DNA from: Deltaproteobacteria bacterium
GTDB taxonomy: Bacteria > Desulfobacterota > Desulfuromonadia > Desulfuromonadales > JAAYDE01
Assembly (NCBI GenBank): GCA_017417085.1
Contig: JAFPZV010000030.1
Location: forward strand, 1 to 15,560
Direction of reading: 5' to 3'
DNA length: 15,560 nt
Shown here: piece after piece, positions 1-7,987 of the stretch
Layout of the letters: every line of letters begins with the position of its first letter
Position numbering within the stretch: position 1 is the first letter of the stretch
Notes under the pieces: model-generated
The model's database searches: none
What the model was told of the DNA's origin: nothing
What the model saw: only the letters and a program-made list of their open reading frames with translations
Program-made: the position numbers and the translations under genes

Positions 1-309
1 CTTGCTGCGCCGAAGAGCATTCATCCGCATACAAAGTTCAAAGCGGAAGCCTATATTCTGACCAAGGAAGAAGGTGGTCGTCATACGCCGTTCTTCAATG
101 GTTATCGTCCGCAGTTCTATTTCCGTACGACGGACGTGAAGGGCGTTGTGGATCTGCCGGAAGGCGTTGAGATGGTGATGCCTGGCGACAACGTAAGCAT
201 GACGATTACGTTGATCACGCCTATCGCAATGGACAAGGAACTTCGTTTCGCCATTCGTGAAGGCGGACGTACGGTAGGCGCCGGTGTTGTTGCCGAGATT
301 ATTGAGTAA
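1..309 (+). CDS. tuf: Elongation factor Tu, C-terminal part (upstream copy, 5' end outside window)
   Basis: The reading frame is open from base 1 to the TAA at 307-309 and encodes the last 102 residues of EF-Tu, about one quarter of a roughly 395-residue protein. EF-Tu is the GTPase that delivers aminoacyl-tRNA to the ribosomal A site. This segment is the end of domain 2 and all of domain 3, the beta-barrel that contacts the tRNA T arm and EF-Ts. Family-typical stretches are [22 protein letters not shown] near the start (split here as HTKFKAEAY and [13 protein letters not shown]), [13 protein letters not shown], the MVMPGDN turn and the terminal [15 protein letters not shown]. No terminator hairpin is seen in the 48 bases before rpmG, so readthrough into rpmG-trnW-secE is likely. 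A second tuf begins at the far end of the window. The visible parts of the two copies do not overlap, so their identity cannot be compared. Confidence 0.97.
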   Translation, partial: LAAPKSIHPHTKFKAEAYILTKEEGGRHTPFFNGYRPQFYFRTTDVKGVVDLPEGVEMVMPGDNVSMTITLITPIAMDKELRFAIREGGRTVGAGVVAEIIE

Positions 310-357
310 TTGAAGAGTATTAAAGCAAGCGGTTATATTACATAAAGGCGAAGATGT

Positions 358-507
358 ATGCGGGATATCGTTATCTTGGCTTGCTCTGAATGCAAGCAGC
401 GGAATTATACGACGACCAAAAACAAAAAGACGACTCCTGACAAATTGTCGTTTAGCAAGTATTGCCGGTTTTGCAGGAAACATTCGGTACATAAAGAAAC
501 CAAGTAG
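358..507 (+). CDS. rpmG: 50S ribosomal protein L33, zinc-binding (four-cysteine) form
   Basis: This 49-residue protein starts [17 protein letters not shown] and ends [10 protein letters not shown]33 is a small large-subunit protein near the E site. Two CxxC pairs are visible (Cys9/Cys12 and Cys36/Cys39), so this is the C+ form that binds a structural zinc, not the cysteine-free paralog. The start is ATG 358. A weak Shine-Dalgarno AAAGG at 344-348 leaves 9 bases of spacing. A second ATG at 354 is in another frame and opens only a 12-codon ORF ending at 389, so it is not the gene start. The position between tuf and trnW-secE is the common bacterial order. Length and order agree with the family. 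Confidence 0.95.
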   Translation: MRDIVILACSECKQRNYTTTKNKKTTPDKLSFSKYCRFCRKHSVHKETK

Positions 508-562
508 GACGTCGGTAAAAAGTTTTTGAGAGTATTTTGAAAATTTATATGTTTTTTTGTGC

Positions 563-638
563 AGGCCAATAGCTCAATTGGTAGAGCACCGGTCTCCAAA
601 ACCGGGGGCTGGGGGTTCGAGCCCCTCTTGGCCTGCCA
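563..638 (+). tRNA. trnW: tRNA-Trp (anticodon CCA)
   Basis: This is a 76-base cloverleaf. The acceptor stem AGGCCAA (563-569) pairs with TTGGCCT (628-634), followed by discriminator G635 and an encoded CCA at 636-638. The anticodon stem CCGGT/ACCGG (589-593/601-605) encloses the loop CTCCAAA, with anticodon CCA at 596-598 reading UGG. The T arm GGGGG/CCCTC (611-615/623-627, one G-T pair) encloses TTCGAGC. The gene lies 55 bases after rpmG and only 17 bases before the secE start. It is therefore probably excised from a shared transcript. A run of eight T follows at 639-646, but it is not directly attached to a hairpin. Confidence 0.97.
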
Positions 639-655
639 TTTTTTTTGGTTGAAAC

Positions 656-850
656 ATGAGTCAGGGCGTATCAAGAAAAGCGTTAGACTTTATCGGCGAT
701 GTTAAAGCTGAGCTGAAAAAAGTTACGTGGCCAAGCAGAAAAGAAACGTTTGCTTCCACGCAGGTCGTGATTATTTTTGTCTTGCTTATTGCCCTTTTTT
801 TATGGGGAGTTGATTGCTTGTTATCGGCTGCGATTCAGCTGTTTTTGTAA
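656..850 (+). CDS. secE: Preprotein translocase subunit SecE
   Basis: SecE clamps the SecY channel in the inner membrane. This 64-residue protein is the short one-span type found in many bacteria; the E. coli protein (about 127 residues) has two extra membrane segments. An amphipathic cytoplasmic helix (about residues 8-24) precedes the family signature KKVTWPSRKET (21-31). A single hydrophobic span follows at about 35-57. The start is fixed by an in-frame TGA at 650-652, directly upstream of ATG 656, and no other usable start keeps the conserved helix. No convincing Shine-Dalgarno lies in the 17 bases between the tRNA 3' end and the ATG, which is odd for a well-expressed gene. nusG follows after 18 bases, the usual secE-nusG pairing. 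Confidence 0.95.
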   Translation: MSQGVSRKALDFIGDVKAELKKVTWPSRKETFASTQVVIIFVLLIALFLWGVDCLLSAAIQLFL

Positions 851-868
851 TGCAGGGAAGGTTCTGTT

Positions 869-1402
869 ATGAGGTGGTACGGTGTTCATACCTACTCCGG
901 ATTTGAAAACAGAGTCAAACGTACTTTGGAAGAGCGCATTCGCTCTTTGGGAGTGAAGGATCTGTTTGGAGATATCCTGATTCCATCAGAGACAGTTGTT
1001 GAGTTGAAAAAAGGAGAACGGAAGACCTCGACGAGGAAGTTTTTTCCTGGATATATACTGGTACAGATGGAGCTGAACAACGAGACGTGGCATATCGTCA
1101 ACAGCATTCCAAAGGTTACTGGTTTTGTGGGTGGTGATGGCGGTGTTCAGCCTACTCCCATGACAGAGGAAGAAGTTCAGAGAATAACATCCCGCATGGC
1201 GGAAGGTGTGGAAAAGCCCAAACCAAAAGTGGAATTTGAAGTTGGTGAGGCGGTGCGGGTCATTGATGGTCCGTTTGTAAATTTTACCGGTCAGATTGAG
1301 GATGTGAAACCCGAAAAAGGCAAGCTGAAAGTTATGGTGAGCATTTTTGGCAGGGTATCTCCGGTAGAATTGGAATTTATTCAGGTTGAAAAGATCAATT
1401 GA
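869..1402 (+). CDS. nusG: Transcription termination/antitermination factor NusG
   Basis: This 177-residue protein begins MRWYGVHTYSGFENRVK, the standard NGN-domain opening. The NGN domain (about 1-110) binds the RNA polymerase clamp and suppresses pausing; the FFPGYILVQM strand (58-67) is typical. A linker rich in Lys/Pro/Glu (about 111-122) leads to the C-terminal KOW domain. Its motif runs from about 126 to 153 (EAVRVIDGPFVNFTGQ), and it contacts Rho or ribosomal protein S10. The start ATG 869 has a good Shine-Dalgarno AGGGAAGG at 854-861. The length matches bacterial NusG without the extra domain seen in some phyla. Confidence 0.97.
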   Translation: MRWYGVHTYSGFENRVKRTLEERIRSLGVKDLFGDILIPSETVVELKKGERKTSTRKFFPGYILVQMELNNETWHIVNSIPKVTGFVGGDGGVQPTPMTEEEVQRITSRMAEGVEKPKPKVEFEVGEAVRVIDGPFVNFTGQIEDVKPEKGKLKVMVSIFGRVSPVELEFIQVEKIN

Positions 1403-1443
1403 TGTAGTGGGTCGGGTGTTCGAATAGGGCAAGGAGCAAGAAA

Positions 1444-1866
1444 ATGGCCAAGAAGATAGTCGGGTTGGTTAAGTTGCAGATTCCGGCGGGAAAAGCCAAT
1501 CCATCGCCTCCGGTGGGGCCTGCATTGGGCCAGCACGGGGTTAATATCATGGAGTTTTGCAAGGCGTTTAATGCCAAAACCCAGGGCGAAGAGGGCATGA
1601 TTATCCCTGTGGTAATTACGGTGTATGCCGACAGGTCGTTCACTTTTATCACCAAGACGCCTCCTGCGGCGGTTCTGCTGTTGAAAGCGGCAAAAATTGA
1701 AAAAGGCTCGGGTACTCCCAACCGTACCAAGGTTGGAAAGGTGACGAAAGCTCAGGTTGAAGAGATAGCCAAGCTCAAGATGCCTGACCTTAATGCTGTC
1801 GATATCGACGGGGCCATGCGTATTATTTCCGGAACCGCAAGAAGCATGGGATTGGTAATCGAATAA
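1444..1866 (+). CDS. rplK: 50S ribosomal protein L11
   Basis: L11 forms the base of the large-subunit stalk together with the 23S rRNA GTPase-associated region. It is needed for factor-dependent GTP hydrolysis and for RelA activation. The 140-residue length is usual. The N-terminal domain carries the conserved [19 protein letters not shown] block (22-40), with the two prolines that thiostrepton-type drugs contact. The C-terminal RNA-binding domain includes [12 protein letters not shown] and ends with [12 protein letters not shown]. Shine-Dalgarno AAGGAG at 1431-1436 lies 7 bases before ATG 1444. rplA follows after 25 bases. The 41-base gap before the gene shows no terminator. Confidence 0.97.
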   Translation: MAKKIVGLVKLQIPAGKANPSPPVGPALGQHGVNIMEFCKAFNAKTQGEEGMIIPVVITVYADRSFTFITKTPPAAVLLLKAAKIEKGSGTPNRTKVGKVTKAQVEEIAKLKMPDLNAVDIDGAMRIISGTARSMGLVIE

Positions 1867-1891
1867 AATAGAGAGCAATTTGGGGTGAAAA

Positions 1892-2593
1892 ATGCTTAAG
1901 TCCAAGAAGCATAAAGAAGCAAAAGCCAAAGTTGACAGGAGCGTCTTTTATCCAATGGAAGAGGCGATCAATCTTGTCAAGGATGCGGCATATGCCAAGT
2001 TTGATGAAACAGTTGAGTTAAGTGTGCGGCTCGGTATCGATCCGCGCAAGGCGGATCAGGCGGTTCGTGGTGCGGTTGTGTTGCCCAACGGTTTGGGCAA
2101 ACAGGTGCGGGTTCTGGTGTTTGCCAAAGGTGAAAAGGCTCAGGAAGCGACCGAGGCAGGAGCGGATTATGTTGGAGCCGATGACCTGGTCGAGAAGATC
2201 AAGGCAGGATGGTTTGAGTTTGATGCCGCCATTGCTACTCCCGATATGATGGGAGTGGTGGGAAAAATCGGAAAGCTGCTGGGACCGCGTGGCTTGATGC
2301 CCAATCCCAAGGTCGGAACGGTAACGCCTGATATCGGTCGGGCTGTCAAGGAAGCCAAGTCCGGTAAGGTTGAATATCGTGCCGAGAAAAATGGTATTAT
2401 CCATAGCCCGGTAGGAAAAGTTTCCTTTTCTCCGGACAGTTTGCGGGAAAATATCCTGACGCTTTTGGAAGCTTTGGTAAAGGCCAAGCCGTCGACATCC
2501 AAAGGTACCTATATGAAGAAGATTTTTATCTGCAGCACCATGGGTCCCGGTATTCCGGTAGATGTTTTGGCTGTTCAGGCATTGCTTAAATAA
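1892..2593 (+). CDS. rplA: 50S ribosomal protein L1
   Basis: L1 is the mobile stalk protein at the E site. In many bacteria it also represses its own rplK-rplA mRNA. The 233-residue length fits the family. Diagnostic blocks are [18 protein letters not shown] (45-62), the hallmark [19 protein letters not shown] (131-149) and [19 protein letters not shown]. Start ATG 1892 is preceded by GGGGTGA at 1882-1888. A mimic of the L1 rRNA site in the leader would be expected from family knowledge, but I could not identify one with confidence in 1403-1443 or 1867-1891. Confidence 0.97.
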   Translation: MLKSKKHKEAKAKVDRSVFYPMEEAINLVKDAAYAKFDETVELSVRLGIDPRKADQAVRGAVVLPNGLGKQVRVLVFAKGEKAQEATEAGADYVGADDLVEKIKAGWFEFDAAIATPDMMGVVGKIGKLLGPRGLMPNPKVGTVTPDIGRAVKEAKSGKVEYRAEKNGIIHSPVGKVSFSPDSLRENILTLLEALVKAKPSTSKGTYMKKIFICSTMGPGIPVDVLAVQALLK

Positions 2594-2626
2594 AAATCGG
2601 GCGGTTGTTTGAAAAAATAAGAAATC

Positions 2627-2745
2627 TAGTCAAAGAAAGCCGGGATATCTCCATGATATTTAAAAATTCCCCCCGGCCGAGACTTTATGTGGATGTAGGA
2701 GAGAAGAAATGCTTGCATTCCTCCAGAAAAGGGCAGCTTTGACTA
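2627..2745 (+). promoter_or_regulatory. Ribosomal protein L10 leader (autoregulatory mRNA structure)
   Basis: The 198-base rplA-rplJ gap holds a multi-stem RNA. An outer stem TAGTCAAAG (2627-2635) pairs perfectly with CTTTGACTA (2737-2745). Inside it, hairpin A has a base stem GCCGGG (2639-2644)/CCCGGC (2672-2677), an upper stem ATATC (2645-2649)/GATAT (2655-2659) and a large one-sided internal loop at 2660-2671. The motif GGCCGAGAC follows at 2675-2683 and resembles the conserved CCGAG segment of known L10 leaders. Hairpin B uses GGAG (2698-2701)/CTCC (2721-2724) and AATG/CATT. In many bacteria L10, bound to L7/L12, binds such a leader to repress rplJ-rplL. Stem pairing is seen directly; the L10-leader identity rests on position and motif. 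Confidence 0.8.
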
Positions 2746-2748
2746 AAG

Positions 2749-2765
2749 GCGAATACGTTATTCGC
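2749..2765 (+). other. Hairpin followed by A-tract just upstream of the rplJ Shine-Dalgarno
   Basis: GCGAATA (2749-2755), loop CGT and TATTCGC (2759-2765) form a perfect 7-bp stem, followed by seven A (2766-2772). The Shine-Dalgarno AAAGGAGG (2778-2785) of rplJ comes next. There is no T-tract on either side in the right orientation, so it is not an intrinsic terminator. It may insulate the ribosome-binding site from the L10 leader or take part in its switching. Confidence 0.55.
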
Positions 2766-2791
2766 AAAAAAACACAGAAAGGAGGGCAGGC

Positions 2792-3313
2792 ATGAACAAA
2801 GACAGGAAACAGGAAGTCATCCAGGATTTTGGCAAGAAATTCGAGAATGCGAATTCGGTTTTTGTTGTCGATTATCGTGGACTCAAAGTTGAGGAAGTCA
2901 ATGCTTTGCGTTGCAAGTTGCGCGAAGTTGGCTCGGAGTACCGCGTAGGGAAGAATACGCTCCTGAAACGCGCCATTGAAGGGACGACTGTGGCTCCTTT
3001 GATGGATTATCTGGAAGGTCCGACGGCGATTGCCGTTGTGAGAGATGATCCTGTGGCTGCAGCCAAGGTTCTTATCGATTACGGCAAGGACAAGAAAAAC
3101 TTTGAGTTGAAAGTTGGATGCATTAATGGACGGATTTTTACCGGGGCGGATGTTGAAAGACTTTCCCAGTTGCCGAGCCGCGAGGTGCTGTTGGCCAAGT
3201 TGCTGGGAACGTTGAACGCTCCGATAGCCAATTTTGTTGGAGTATTGGCAGCGCTTCCGGCATCTTTGGTGCGTGCATTGGCTGCGATTCAAAGTAAAAA
3301 AAGCGAAAACTAA
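2792..3313 (+). CDS. rplJ: 50S ribosomal protein L10
   Basis: L10 anchors the L7/L12 dimers on the large subunit and serves as the RNA-binding partner in autoregulation of this operon. The protein has 173 residues. The N-terminal rRNA-binding domain shows FVVDYRGLKVEEVNALR (24-40) and YRVGKNTLLKRA (50-61). The C-terminal helix that binds L7/L12 dimers covers the last 40 or so residues, rich in Ala and Leu, and ends in a Lys/Ser tail. Start ATG 2792 has a near-perfect Shine-Dalgarno AAAGGAGG at 2778-2785, the best in this half of the window and consistent with high expression when not repressed. rplL follows after 41 bases. Confidence 0.97.
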   Translation: MNKDRKQEVIQDFGKKFENANSVFVVDYRGLKVEEVNALRCKLREVGSEYRVGKNTLLKRAIEGTTVAPLMDYLEGPTAIAVVRDDPVAAAKVLIDYGKDKKNFELKVGCINGRIFTGADVERLSQLPSREVLLAKLLGTLNAPIANFVGVLAALPASLVRALAAIQSKKSEN

Positions 3314-3354
3314 ATTATTGAAATTTCAATAAATATATTCATGGAGAGACACAA

Positions 3355-3738
3355 ATGGCCGATATTACGAAAGAACAAGTTGTTGAATTTATTGAAAACA
3401 TGACGGTTATCGAACTGGCGGATTTCGTCAAGGAGCTTGAGGAGAAATTTGGCGTATCCGCAGCTGCACCGGTTGCCGCAGTTGCCGCTGCCGCTGCTCC
3501 TGCTGCCGCAGCCCCGGTGGAAGAGAAGGATGATTTTGATGTTGTCCTCAAGGCTGCTGGCGACAAGAAGATTAACGTCATCAAGGTCGTTCGTGCGGTT
3601 ACCGGTCTTGGCCTGAAGGAAGCCAAGGATCTGGTTGATGGCGCCCCCCAGACGGTAAAAGAAGCAATGCCGAAAGCCGAAGCGGAAGAGCTGAAGAAAC
3701 AACTTGAAGAAGCCGGTGCTACGGTTGAGCTTAAGTAG
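3355..3738 (+). CDS. rplL: 50S ribosomal protein L7/L12
   Basis: L7/L12 is the multicopy stalk protein that recruits and stimulates EF-G, EF-Tu and other translational GTPases. It is the only ribosomal protein present in more than one copy. The 127-residue product has the N-terminal dimerisation and L10-binding helices (1 to about 33), an Ala/Pro hinge (about 35-55) and the globular factor-binding domain. That domain carries [20 protein letters not shown] (split as DDFDVVLKA and [11 protein letters not shown]) and [17 protein letters not shown] 3355 is preceded by GGAGAG at 3343-3348. A strong terminator-like hairpin 24 bases after the stop suggests that L7/L12 output is kept above that of the downstream rpoB. 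Confidence 0.97.
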   Translation: MADITKEQVVEFIENMTVIELADFVKELEEKFGVSAAAPVAAVAAAAAPAAAAPVEEKDDFDVVLKAAGDKKINVIKVVRAVTGLGLKEAKDLVDGAPQTVKEAMPKAEAEELKKQLEEAGATVELK

Positions 3739-3762
3739 TTTTTTTCATACAAGCCATATTGG

Positions 3763-3807
3763 TAGCCAAGGTCGCCTCAAGGCGGCCTTGGCTATTCTGT
3801 TTTTTTT
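3763..3807 (+). terminator. Intrinsic terminator/attenuator between rplL and rpoB
   Basis: TAGCCAAGG-T-CGCC (3763-3776), loop TCAA (3777-3780) and GGCG-G-CCTTGGCTA (3781-3794) form a 14-bp stem with one G-T pair. TTCTG and a run of eight T (3800-3807) follow. The geometry is that of a + strand Rho-independent terminator. It lies only 23 bases before ATG 3831, and no clear promoter sits between, so partial termination with readthrough is the simplest reading. In E. coli the same gap carries an attenuator plus an RNase III site; the arrangement here is analogous by inference. Confidence 0.88.
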
Positions 3808-3830
3808 GTTTCCCTGTGTAAGGAGAAGAA

Positions 3831-6800
3831 ATGGCTTATTCGATTGTGAATGACCAATTGTTTCGAAAATATTTTTCCCGCCCACAAAATATTATTGACA
3901 TTCCCAATCTGATTGATATTCAAAAAAATTCCTATAAACATTTTTTACAGTCTGATGTTCCTCCTTCAGAACGAAAGGTTGTTGGTCTGGAGGCAGTCTT
4001 TCGGTCAGTATTTCCCATTACAGATTTTAATGAAACATGCTCATTGGAATATGTTTCATATTCCCTGGGACCTCCCAAATATGATGTGGCCGAATGTCAT
4101 CAGCGGGGAATGACATATGCTTCTCCTATGCGGGTCAAGGTACGTTTGGTTTCCTGGGATGTGGAAAGTGAAACCGGAGTACAGTCGATTCGCGACATCA
4201 AGGAACAGGAAGTGTATTTTGGCGAATTGCCATTGATGACTGAAAATGGAACATTTGTTATCAATGGTACGGAGAGGGTTATTGTTAGCCAGTTGCACCG
4301 TTCGCCAGGTGTCTTCTTCGATAATGACAAGGGAAAAACGCATTCCAGCGGGAAAATTTTGTTTAATGCCCGCATTATTCCATACAGAGGTTCATGGCTT
4401 GATTTTGATTTTGATCATAAAGATATTCTTTATGTTCGAATTGATAGACGTCGAAAAATTCTGGCTACAGTGCTTCTTAAAGCATTGGGCTATACGACGG
4501 AAGAACTGCTCAATTACTATTATAAAACTGAAGAAATTTTTATCAATGCCGATGGTTATCTCAAAAAAATCGATCCTGCACTGTTGGCATTGCAGCGAGC
4601 CAAAACGGATATCGTTACCTCCGATGGTGAAGTGCTGGTTAAAGCCGGCCGCAAGTTTACCCATTCCGCCATTCGCAAACTGGAGGCTCGGGGGATTGAA
4701 ACCATTGCTGTTGAGATGGAGGATTTGGTTGGGCGCATTGCATCTTCGGACGTCGTAGATGAAACGACCGGCGAGATTTTGCTGGAGTGCAATGAAGAAT
4801 TGACGGAAGAAAAAGTTTCCAGTCTGAGAGCCCACGGGATTACATCGTTCAAGGTCCTGTTTATTGACAATTTCAATGTGGGATCTTTTTTGCGGGATAC
4901 CCTGCTGCTGGATCGGGTGGAAACGCCCCAGGATGCCATTGTTGAAATTTATCGCCGGTTGCGGCCGGGTGATCCGACAACGATTAAAAGCGCGACAACA
5001 ATTTTTGAAAATCTGTTTTTTAATGCGGATCGTTATGATCTTTCTGCTGTTGGCAGAATCAAGCTGAACTATAAACTGGGTTTGAATGTTCCTATTGAAA
5101 CCACGACGCTGACCAAAGAAGATATTCTGGAAGTGGTGCGCTATCTTATCAATCTGCGCAACGGTGCCAGTGGTTACAGTATTGACGATATCGATCATTT
5201 GGGCAACCGGCGGGTCCGGGCAGTGGGCGAGCTGCTGGAAAATCAGTATCGTGTCGGTTTGGTGCGTATGGAGCGGGCGATTAAGGAACGCATGACCATT
5301 TCCGAAGTTGACAGCCTGATGCCGCACGATCTGATCAATTCCAAGCCGGCCTCGGCGGTGGTCAAGGAATTTTTTGGTTCTTCACAGCTGTCGCAGTTTA
5401 TGGATCAAACCAATCCACTTTCGGAGGTGACGCATAAACGCCGCTTGTCGGCTCTGGGGCCGGGCGGTTTGACGCGCGAACGGGCCGGATTTGAAGTGCG
5501 TGACGTGCATCCCACCCACTATGGCCGGGTGTGCCCGATTGAAACCCCTGAGGGACCCAATATCGGTCTTATCGCCTCGCTTTCCACCTATGCCCGGATC
5601 AACGAGTATGGCTTTGTGGAAACGCCGTATCGCTTGGTGCGTGAAGGACGTGTGACGGATGAGATCCGGTATTTTTCCGCCCTTGAAGAGGAAGGCCATG
5701 CGATAGCGCAGGCCAATGCCGAATTGACTCCGGATGGGCATTTTGCCAGCGAGTTCGTCAATGCCCGTAAGAATGGCGAGTTCATGCTGGTGATGCGTGA
5801 GCAGATCGAATTGATGGATGTTTCTCCCAAACAGCTGGTGTCGGTGGCGGCATCGCTTATTCCGTTTCTGGAAAACGACGACGCCAACCGTGCGCTCATG
5901 GGCTCCAACATGCAGCGTCAGGCGGTGCCTTTGCTGCGGAGCGACGCGCCTCTGGTGGGAACCGGCATGGAGCGGATCGTGGCGCATGATTCCGGTGCGG
6001 CAGTGGTGTGCCGCCATGACGGTGTGGTGGAAAGCGTTGATTCCTCGCGGATTGTGGTTCGGCTCGATGACGAAGAAGAGATGGATGAAAATGGAACCGG
6101 GGTCGATGTCTATCGCCTTATCAAGTTTACCCGTTCCAATCAGAATACCTGCCTGAATCAGAAGCCGATAGTTCGTACTGGCCAGCGGGTCAAAGCCGGA
6201 CAGATTATTGCCGATGGCCCTTCCACCCAGTGGGGGGAACTGGCTCTGGGGCAAAATGTGCTGGTGGCTTTCATGCCGTGGGGTGGGTACAACTTCGAAG
6301 ACTCCATCCTGATTTCCGAGAAACTTGTCAAGGAAGATCGCTATACATCCATCCATATAGAGGAGTTTGAATGTATTGCCCGGGATACCAAGCTGGGCCC
6401 GGAAGAGATTACCAGCGATATACCGAATCTCGGCGAAGATGCGCTGCGCTATCTGGATGAGAGCGGCATCATCCAGATTGGTGCCGAGGTCAAGCCTGGC
6501 GACATTCTGGTGGGGAAAATTACGCCCAAGGGTGAAACCCAGCTCTCTCCGGAAGAAAAGCTGCTGCGGGCAATTTTCGGTGAAAAGGCCGGAGATGTCC
6601 GCGACACATCGTTGCGGGTTCCGCCGGGAGTTGAGGGCGTGGTGATCTCGGCCCGGGTTTTTTCCCGCAAGGGGGCGACCAAGGACAAACGCGCCGAGGA
6701 GATCGAAAAGGCGGATGTGGAATATCTGCGCCGTGATGGGGAAGACGAGATCCGTATTGTTTGCAATGCGGCGCGCAAAAGGCTGCAGCCTCTGCTGGTA

Positions 6801-7970
6801 GGCAAGACGGTTGCGGTTTCGTTAACCGATTCTCACAATGCCGTGCTTTTGGAGCAGGGCAAGGTGATTACAGATGAAGCCCTCCTGAAAGTTCCCTTCA
6901 AGCGTTGGCAGGATATTTCACTGGTCGACTGCCCGGAAGTGGAGGAGATCGCCGGACAGATTGTCGGTCAGTTTGTCAAGCGCGAAACGATGATCCGGGA
7001 ACGGACCGAGGATAAGATAGAGAAACTCAAAAGCGGCGATGATCTTCTGCCCGGTGTGATCAAGATGGTCAAGGTGCATGTTGCCATCAAGAGGAAGCTG
7101 TCGGTGGGAGACAAGATGTCCGGTCGTCATGGCAACAAGGGCGTACTTTCCAGAATTTTGCCGGAAGAGGATATGCCCTACATGGAAGATGGCACGCCGA
7201 TCGAACTTGTTCTCAATCCTCTGGGGGTGCCTTCGCGCATGAATGTTGGCCAGATTTTGGAGACCTATCTTGGTCTGGCGTCCCGGGGACTGGGCCAGCA
7301 GATTCAGGCGCTGCTTGACGCGCATGCCCAGGCTCAGGAACTGCGAGGCAAGATTAAAGAGCTCTATGATCAGAACGCGGAAATCAATGCCCGTGTGGAT
7401 GAACTGTCTGATGCGGAGATTGATGCCCTGGCGATTCGTTTGAGCCGCGGCGTTCCAATGGCGACGCCGGTTTTTGAAGGTGTGACCGAGGCGCAGATCA
7501 AGGAAGAGATTGCCCGCCTGAACATGCCTGTCAGCGGGCAGATGACGTTGTATGACGGCCGTACAGGAATACCGTTCCGGGAAAAGGTAACGGTTGGCAT
7601 CATGTACATTTTGAAACTGCATCATCTGGTGGACGAGAAGATTCATGCGCGCAGCATTGGCCCCTACAGTCTGGTAACGCAGCAGCCCCTGGGCGGCAAA
7701 GCCCAGTTTGGCGGACAGCGTCTGGGCGAGATGGAGGTCTGGGCAATGGAAGCCTATGGAGCGGCTCATGCCCTGCAGGAGTTTTTGACGGTCAAGTCGG
7801 ATGACGTGGCGGGCCGTACCCGCATGTATGAATCCATTGTAAAGGGGAAGCATGTCTTGGAAGCCGGGTTGCCGGAATCGTTCAACGTTTTGATCAAGGA
7901 GCTGCAATCTTTGTGTCTGGAAGTCGAGTTGCTTGATGAAGAAATAGACGAAAAGAGCGACCTCGTTTGA
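3831..7970 (+). CDS. rpoB: DNA-directed RNA polymerase subunit beta
   Basis: This is the 1379-residue beta subunit; beta and beta' together form the active-site cleft. Domain order is normal: protrusion and lobe, a beta-SI1 insertion (about 230-345), the fork and rifampicin region, flap, and C-terminal clamp. The rifampicin pocket block [19 protein letters not shown] begins at 514. The main resistance positions carry the sensitive residues Asp525, His535 and Ser540 (E. coli 516, 526, 531), so a rifampicin-sensitive polymerase is predicted. The active-site block [13 protein letters not shown] (1091-1103) has both conserved lysines. Start ATG 3831 has AAGGAG at 3820-3825. The stop TGA lies 17 bases before rpoC. 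The first 0.75 kb is much more AT-rich than the rest. Confidence 0.98.
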   Translation: MAYSIVNDQLFRKYFSRPQNIIDIPNLIDIQKNSYKHFLQSDVPPSERKVVGLEAVFRSVFPITDFNETCSLEYVSYSLGPPKYDVAECHQRGMTYASPMRVKVRLVSWDVESETGVQSIRDIKEQEVYFGELPLMTENGTFVINGTERVIVSQLHRSPGVFFDNDKGKTHSSGKILFNARIIPYRGSWLDFDFDHKDILYVRIDRRRKILATVLLKALGYTTEELLNYYYKTEEIFINADGYLKKIDPALLALQRAKTDIVTSDGEVLVKAGRKFTHSAIRKLEARGIETIAVEMEDLVGRIASSDVVDETTGEILLECNEELTEEKVSSLRAHGITSFKVLFIDNFNVGSFLRDTLLLDRVETPQDAIVEIYRRLRPGDPTTIKSATTIFENLFFNADRYDLSAVGRIKLNYKLGLNVPIETTTLTKEDILEVVRYLINLRNGASGYSIDDIDHLGNRRVRAVGELLENQYRVGLVRMERAIKERMTISEVDSLMPHDLINSKPASAVVKEFFGSSQLSQFMDQTNPLSEVTHKRRLSALGPGGLTRERAGFEVRDVHPTHYGRVCPIETPEGPNIGLIASLSTYARINEYGFVETPYRLVREGRVTDEIRYFSALEEEGHAIAQANAELTPDGHFASEFVNARKNGEFMLVMREQIELMDVSPKQLVSVAASLIPFLENDDANRALMGSNMQRQAVPLLRSDAPLVGTGMERIVAHDSGAAVVCRHDGVVESVDSSRIVVRLDDEEEMDENGTGVDVYRLIKFTRSNQNTCLNQKPIVRTGQRVKAGQIIADGPSTQWGELALGQNVLVAFMPWGGYNFEDSILISEKLVKEDRYTSIHIEEFECIARDTKLGPEEITSDIPNLGEDALRYLDESGIIQIGAEVKPGDILVGKITPKGETQLSPEEKLLRAIFGEKAGDVRDTSLRVPPGVEGVVISARVFSRKGATKDKRAEEIEKADVEYLRRDGEDEIRIVCNAARKRLQPLLVGKTVAVSLTDSHNAVLLEQGKVITDEALLKVPFKRWQDISLVDCPEVEEIAGQIVGQFVKRETMIRERTEDKIEKLKSGDDLLPGVIKMVKVHVAIKRKLSVGDKMSGRHGNKGVLSRILPEEDMPYMEDGTPIELVLNPLGVPSRMNVGQILETYLGLASRGLGQQIQALLDAHAQAQELRGKIKELYDQNAEINARVDELSDAEIDALAIRLSRGVPMATPVFEGVTEAQIKEEIARLNMPVSGQMTLYDGRTGIPFREKVTVGIMYILKLHHLVDEKIHARSIGPYSLVTQQPLGGKAQFGGQRLGEMEVWAMEAYGAAHALQEFLTVKSDDVAGRTRMYESIVKGKHVLEAGLPESFNVLIKELQSLCLEVELLDEEIDEKSDLV

Positions 7971-7974
7971 GAAC

Positions 7975-7984
7975 GGGAGAAGGA
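7975..7984 (+). promoter_or_regulatory. Shine-Dalgarno that selects the GTG start of rpoC
   Basis: The purine run GGGAGAAGGA lies 3-8 bases before GTG 7988, depending on which core pairs with 16S rRNA. It falls inside the reading frame that would begin at the upstream TTG 7967. The run therefore supports GTG 7988 and argues against TTG 7967. Confidence 0.8.
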
Positions 7985-7987
7985 ACA

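Noticed and set aside
526..553. Possible promoter TTGAGA-N16-TATGTT before tRNA-Trp
   Set aside because: The -10 box is weak, and the predicted start falls at or just before the mature tRNA 5' end. The AT-rich gap gives such matches by chance.
639..646. T8 run after tRNA-Trp as an intrinsic terminator
   Set aside because: The nearest simple hairpin (T arm) ends 11 bases earlier and the acceptor strand intervenes. Termination here would cut off secE-nusG, which has no other visible promoter.
3317..3330. 14-base palindrome ATTGAAATTTCAAT between rplJ and rplL
   Set aside because: It is perfect but short and AT-only apart from two G-C pairs. As RNA it gives only a weak 5-bp stem, so chance is likely in an AT-rich gap.
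3725..3753. Possible rpoB promoter TTGAGC-N17-TACAAG at the end of rplL
   Set aside because: Only four of six bases match in each box, and the transcript would still have to pass the terminator hairpin at 3763-3807.
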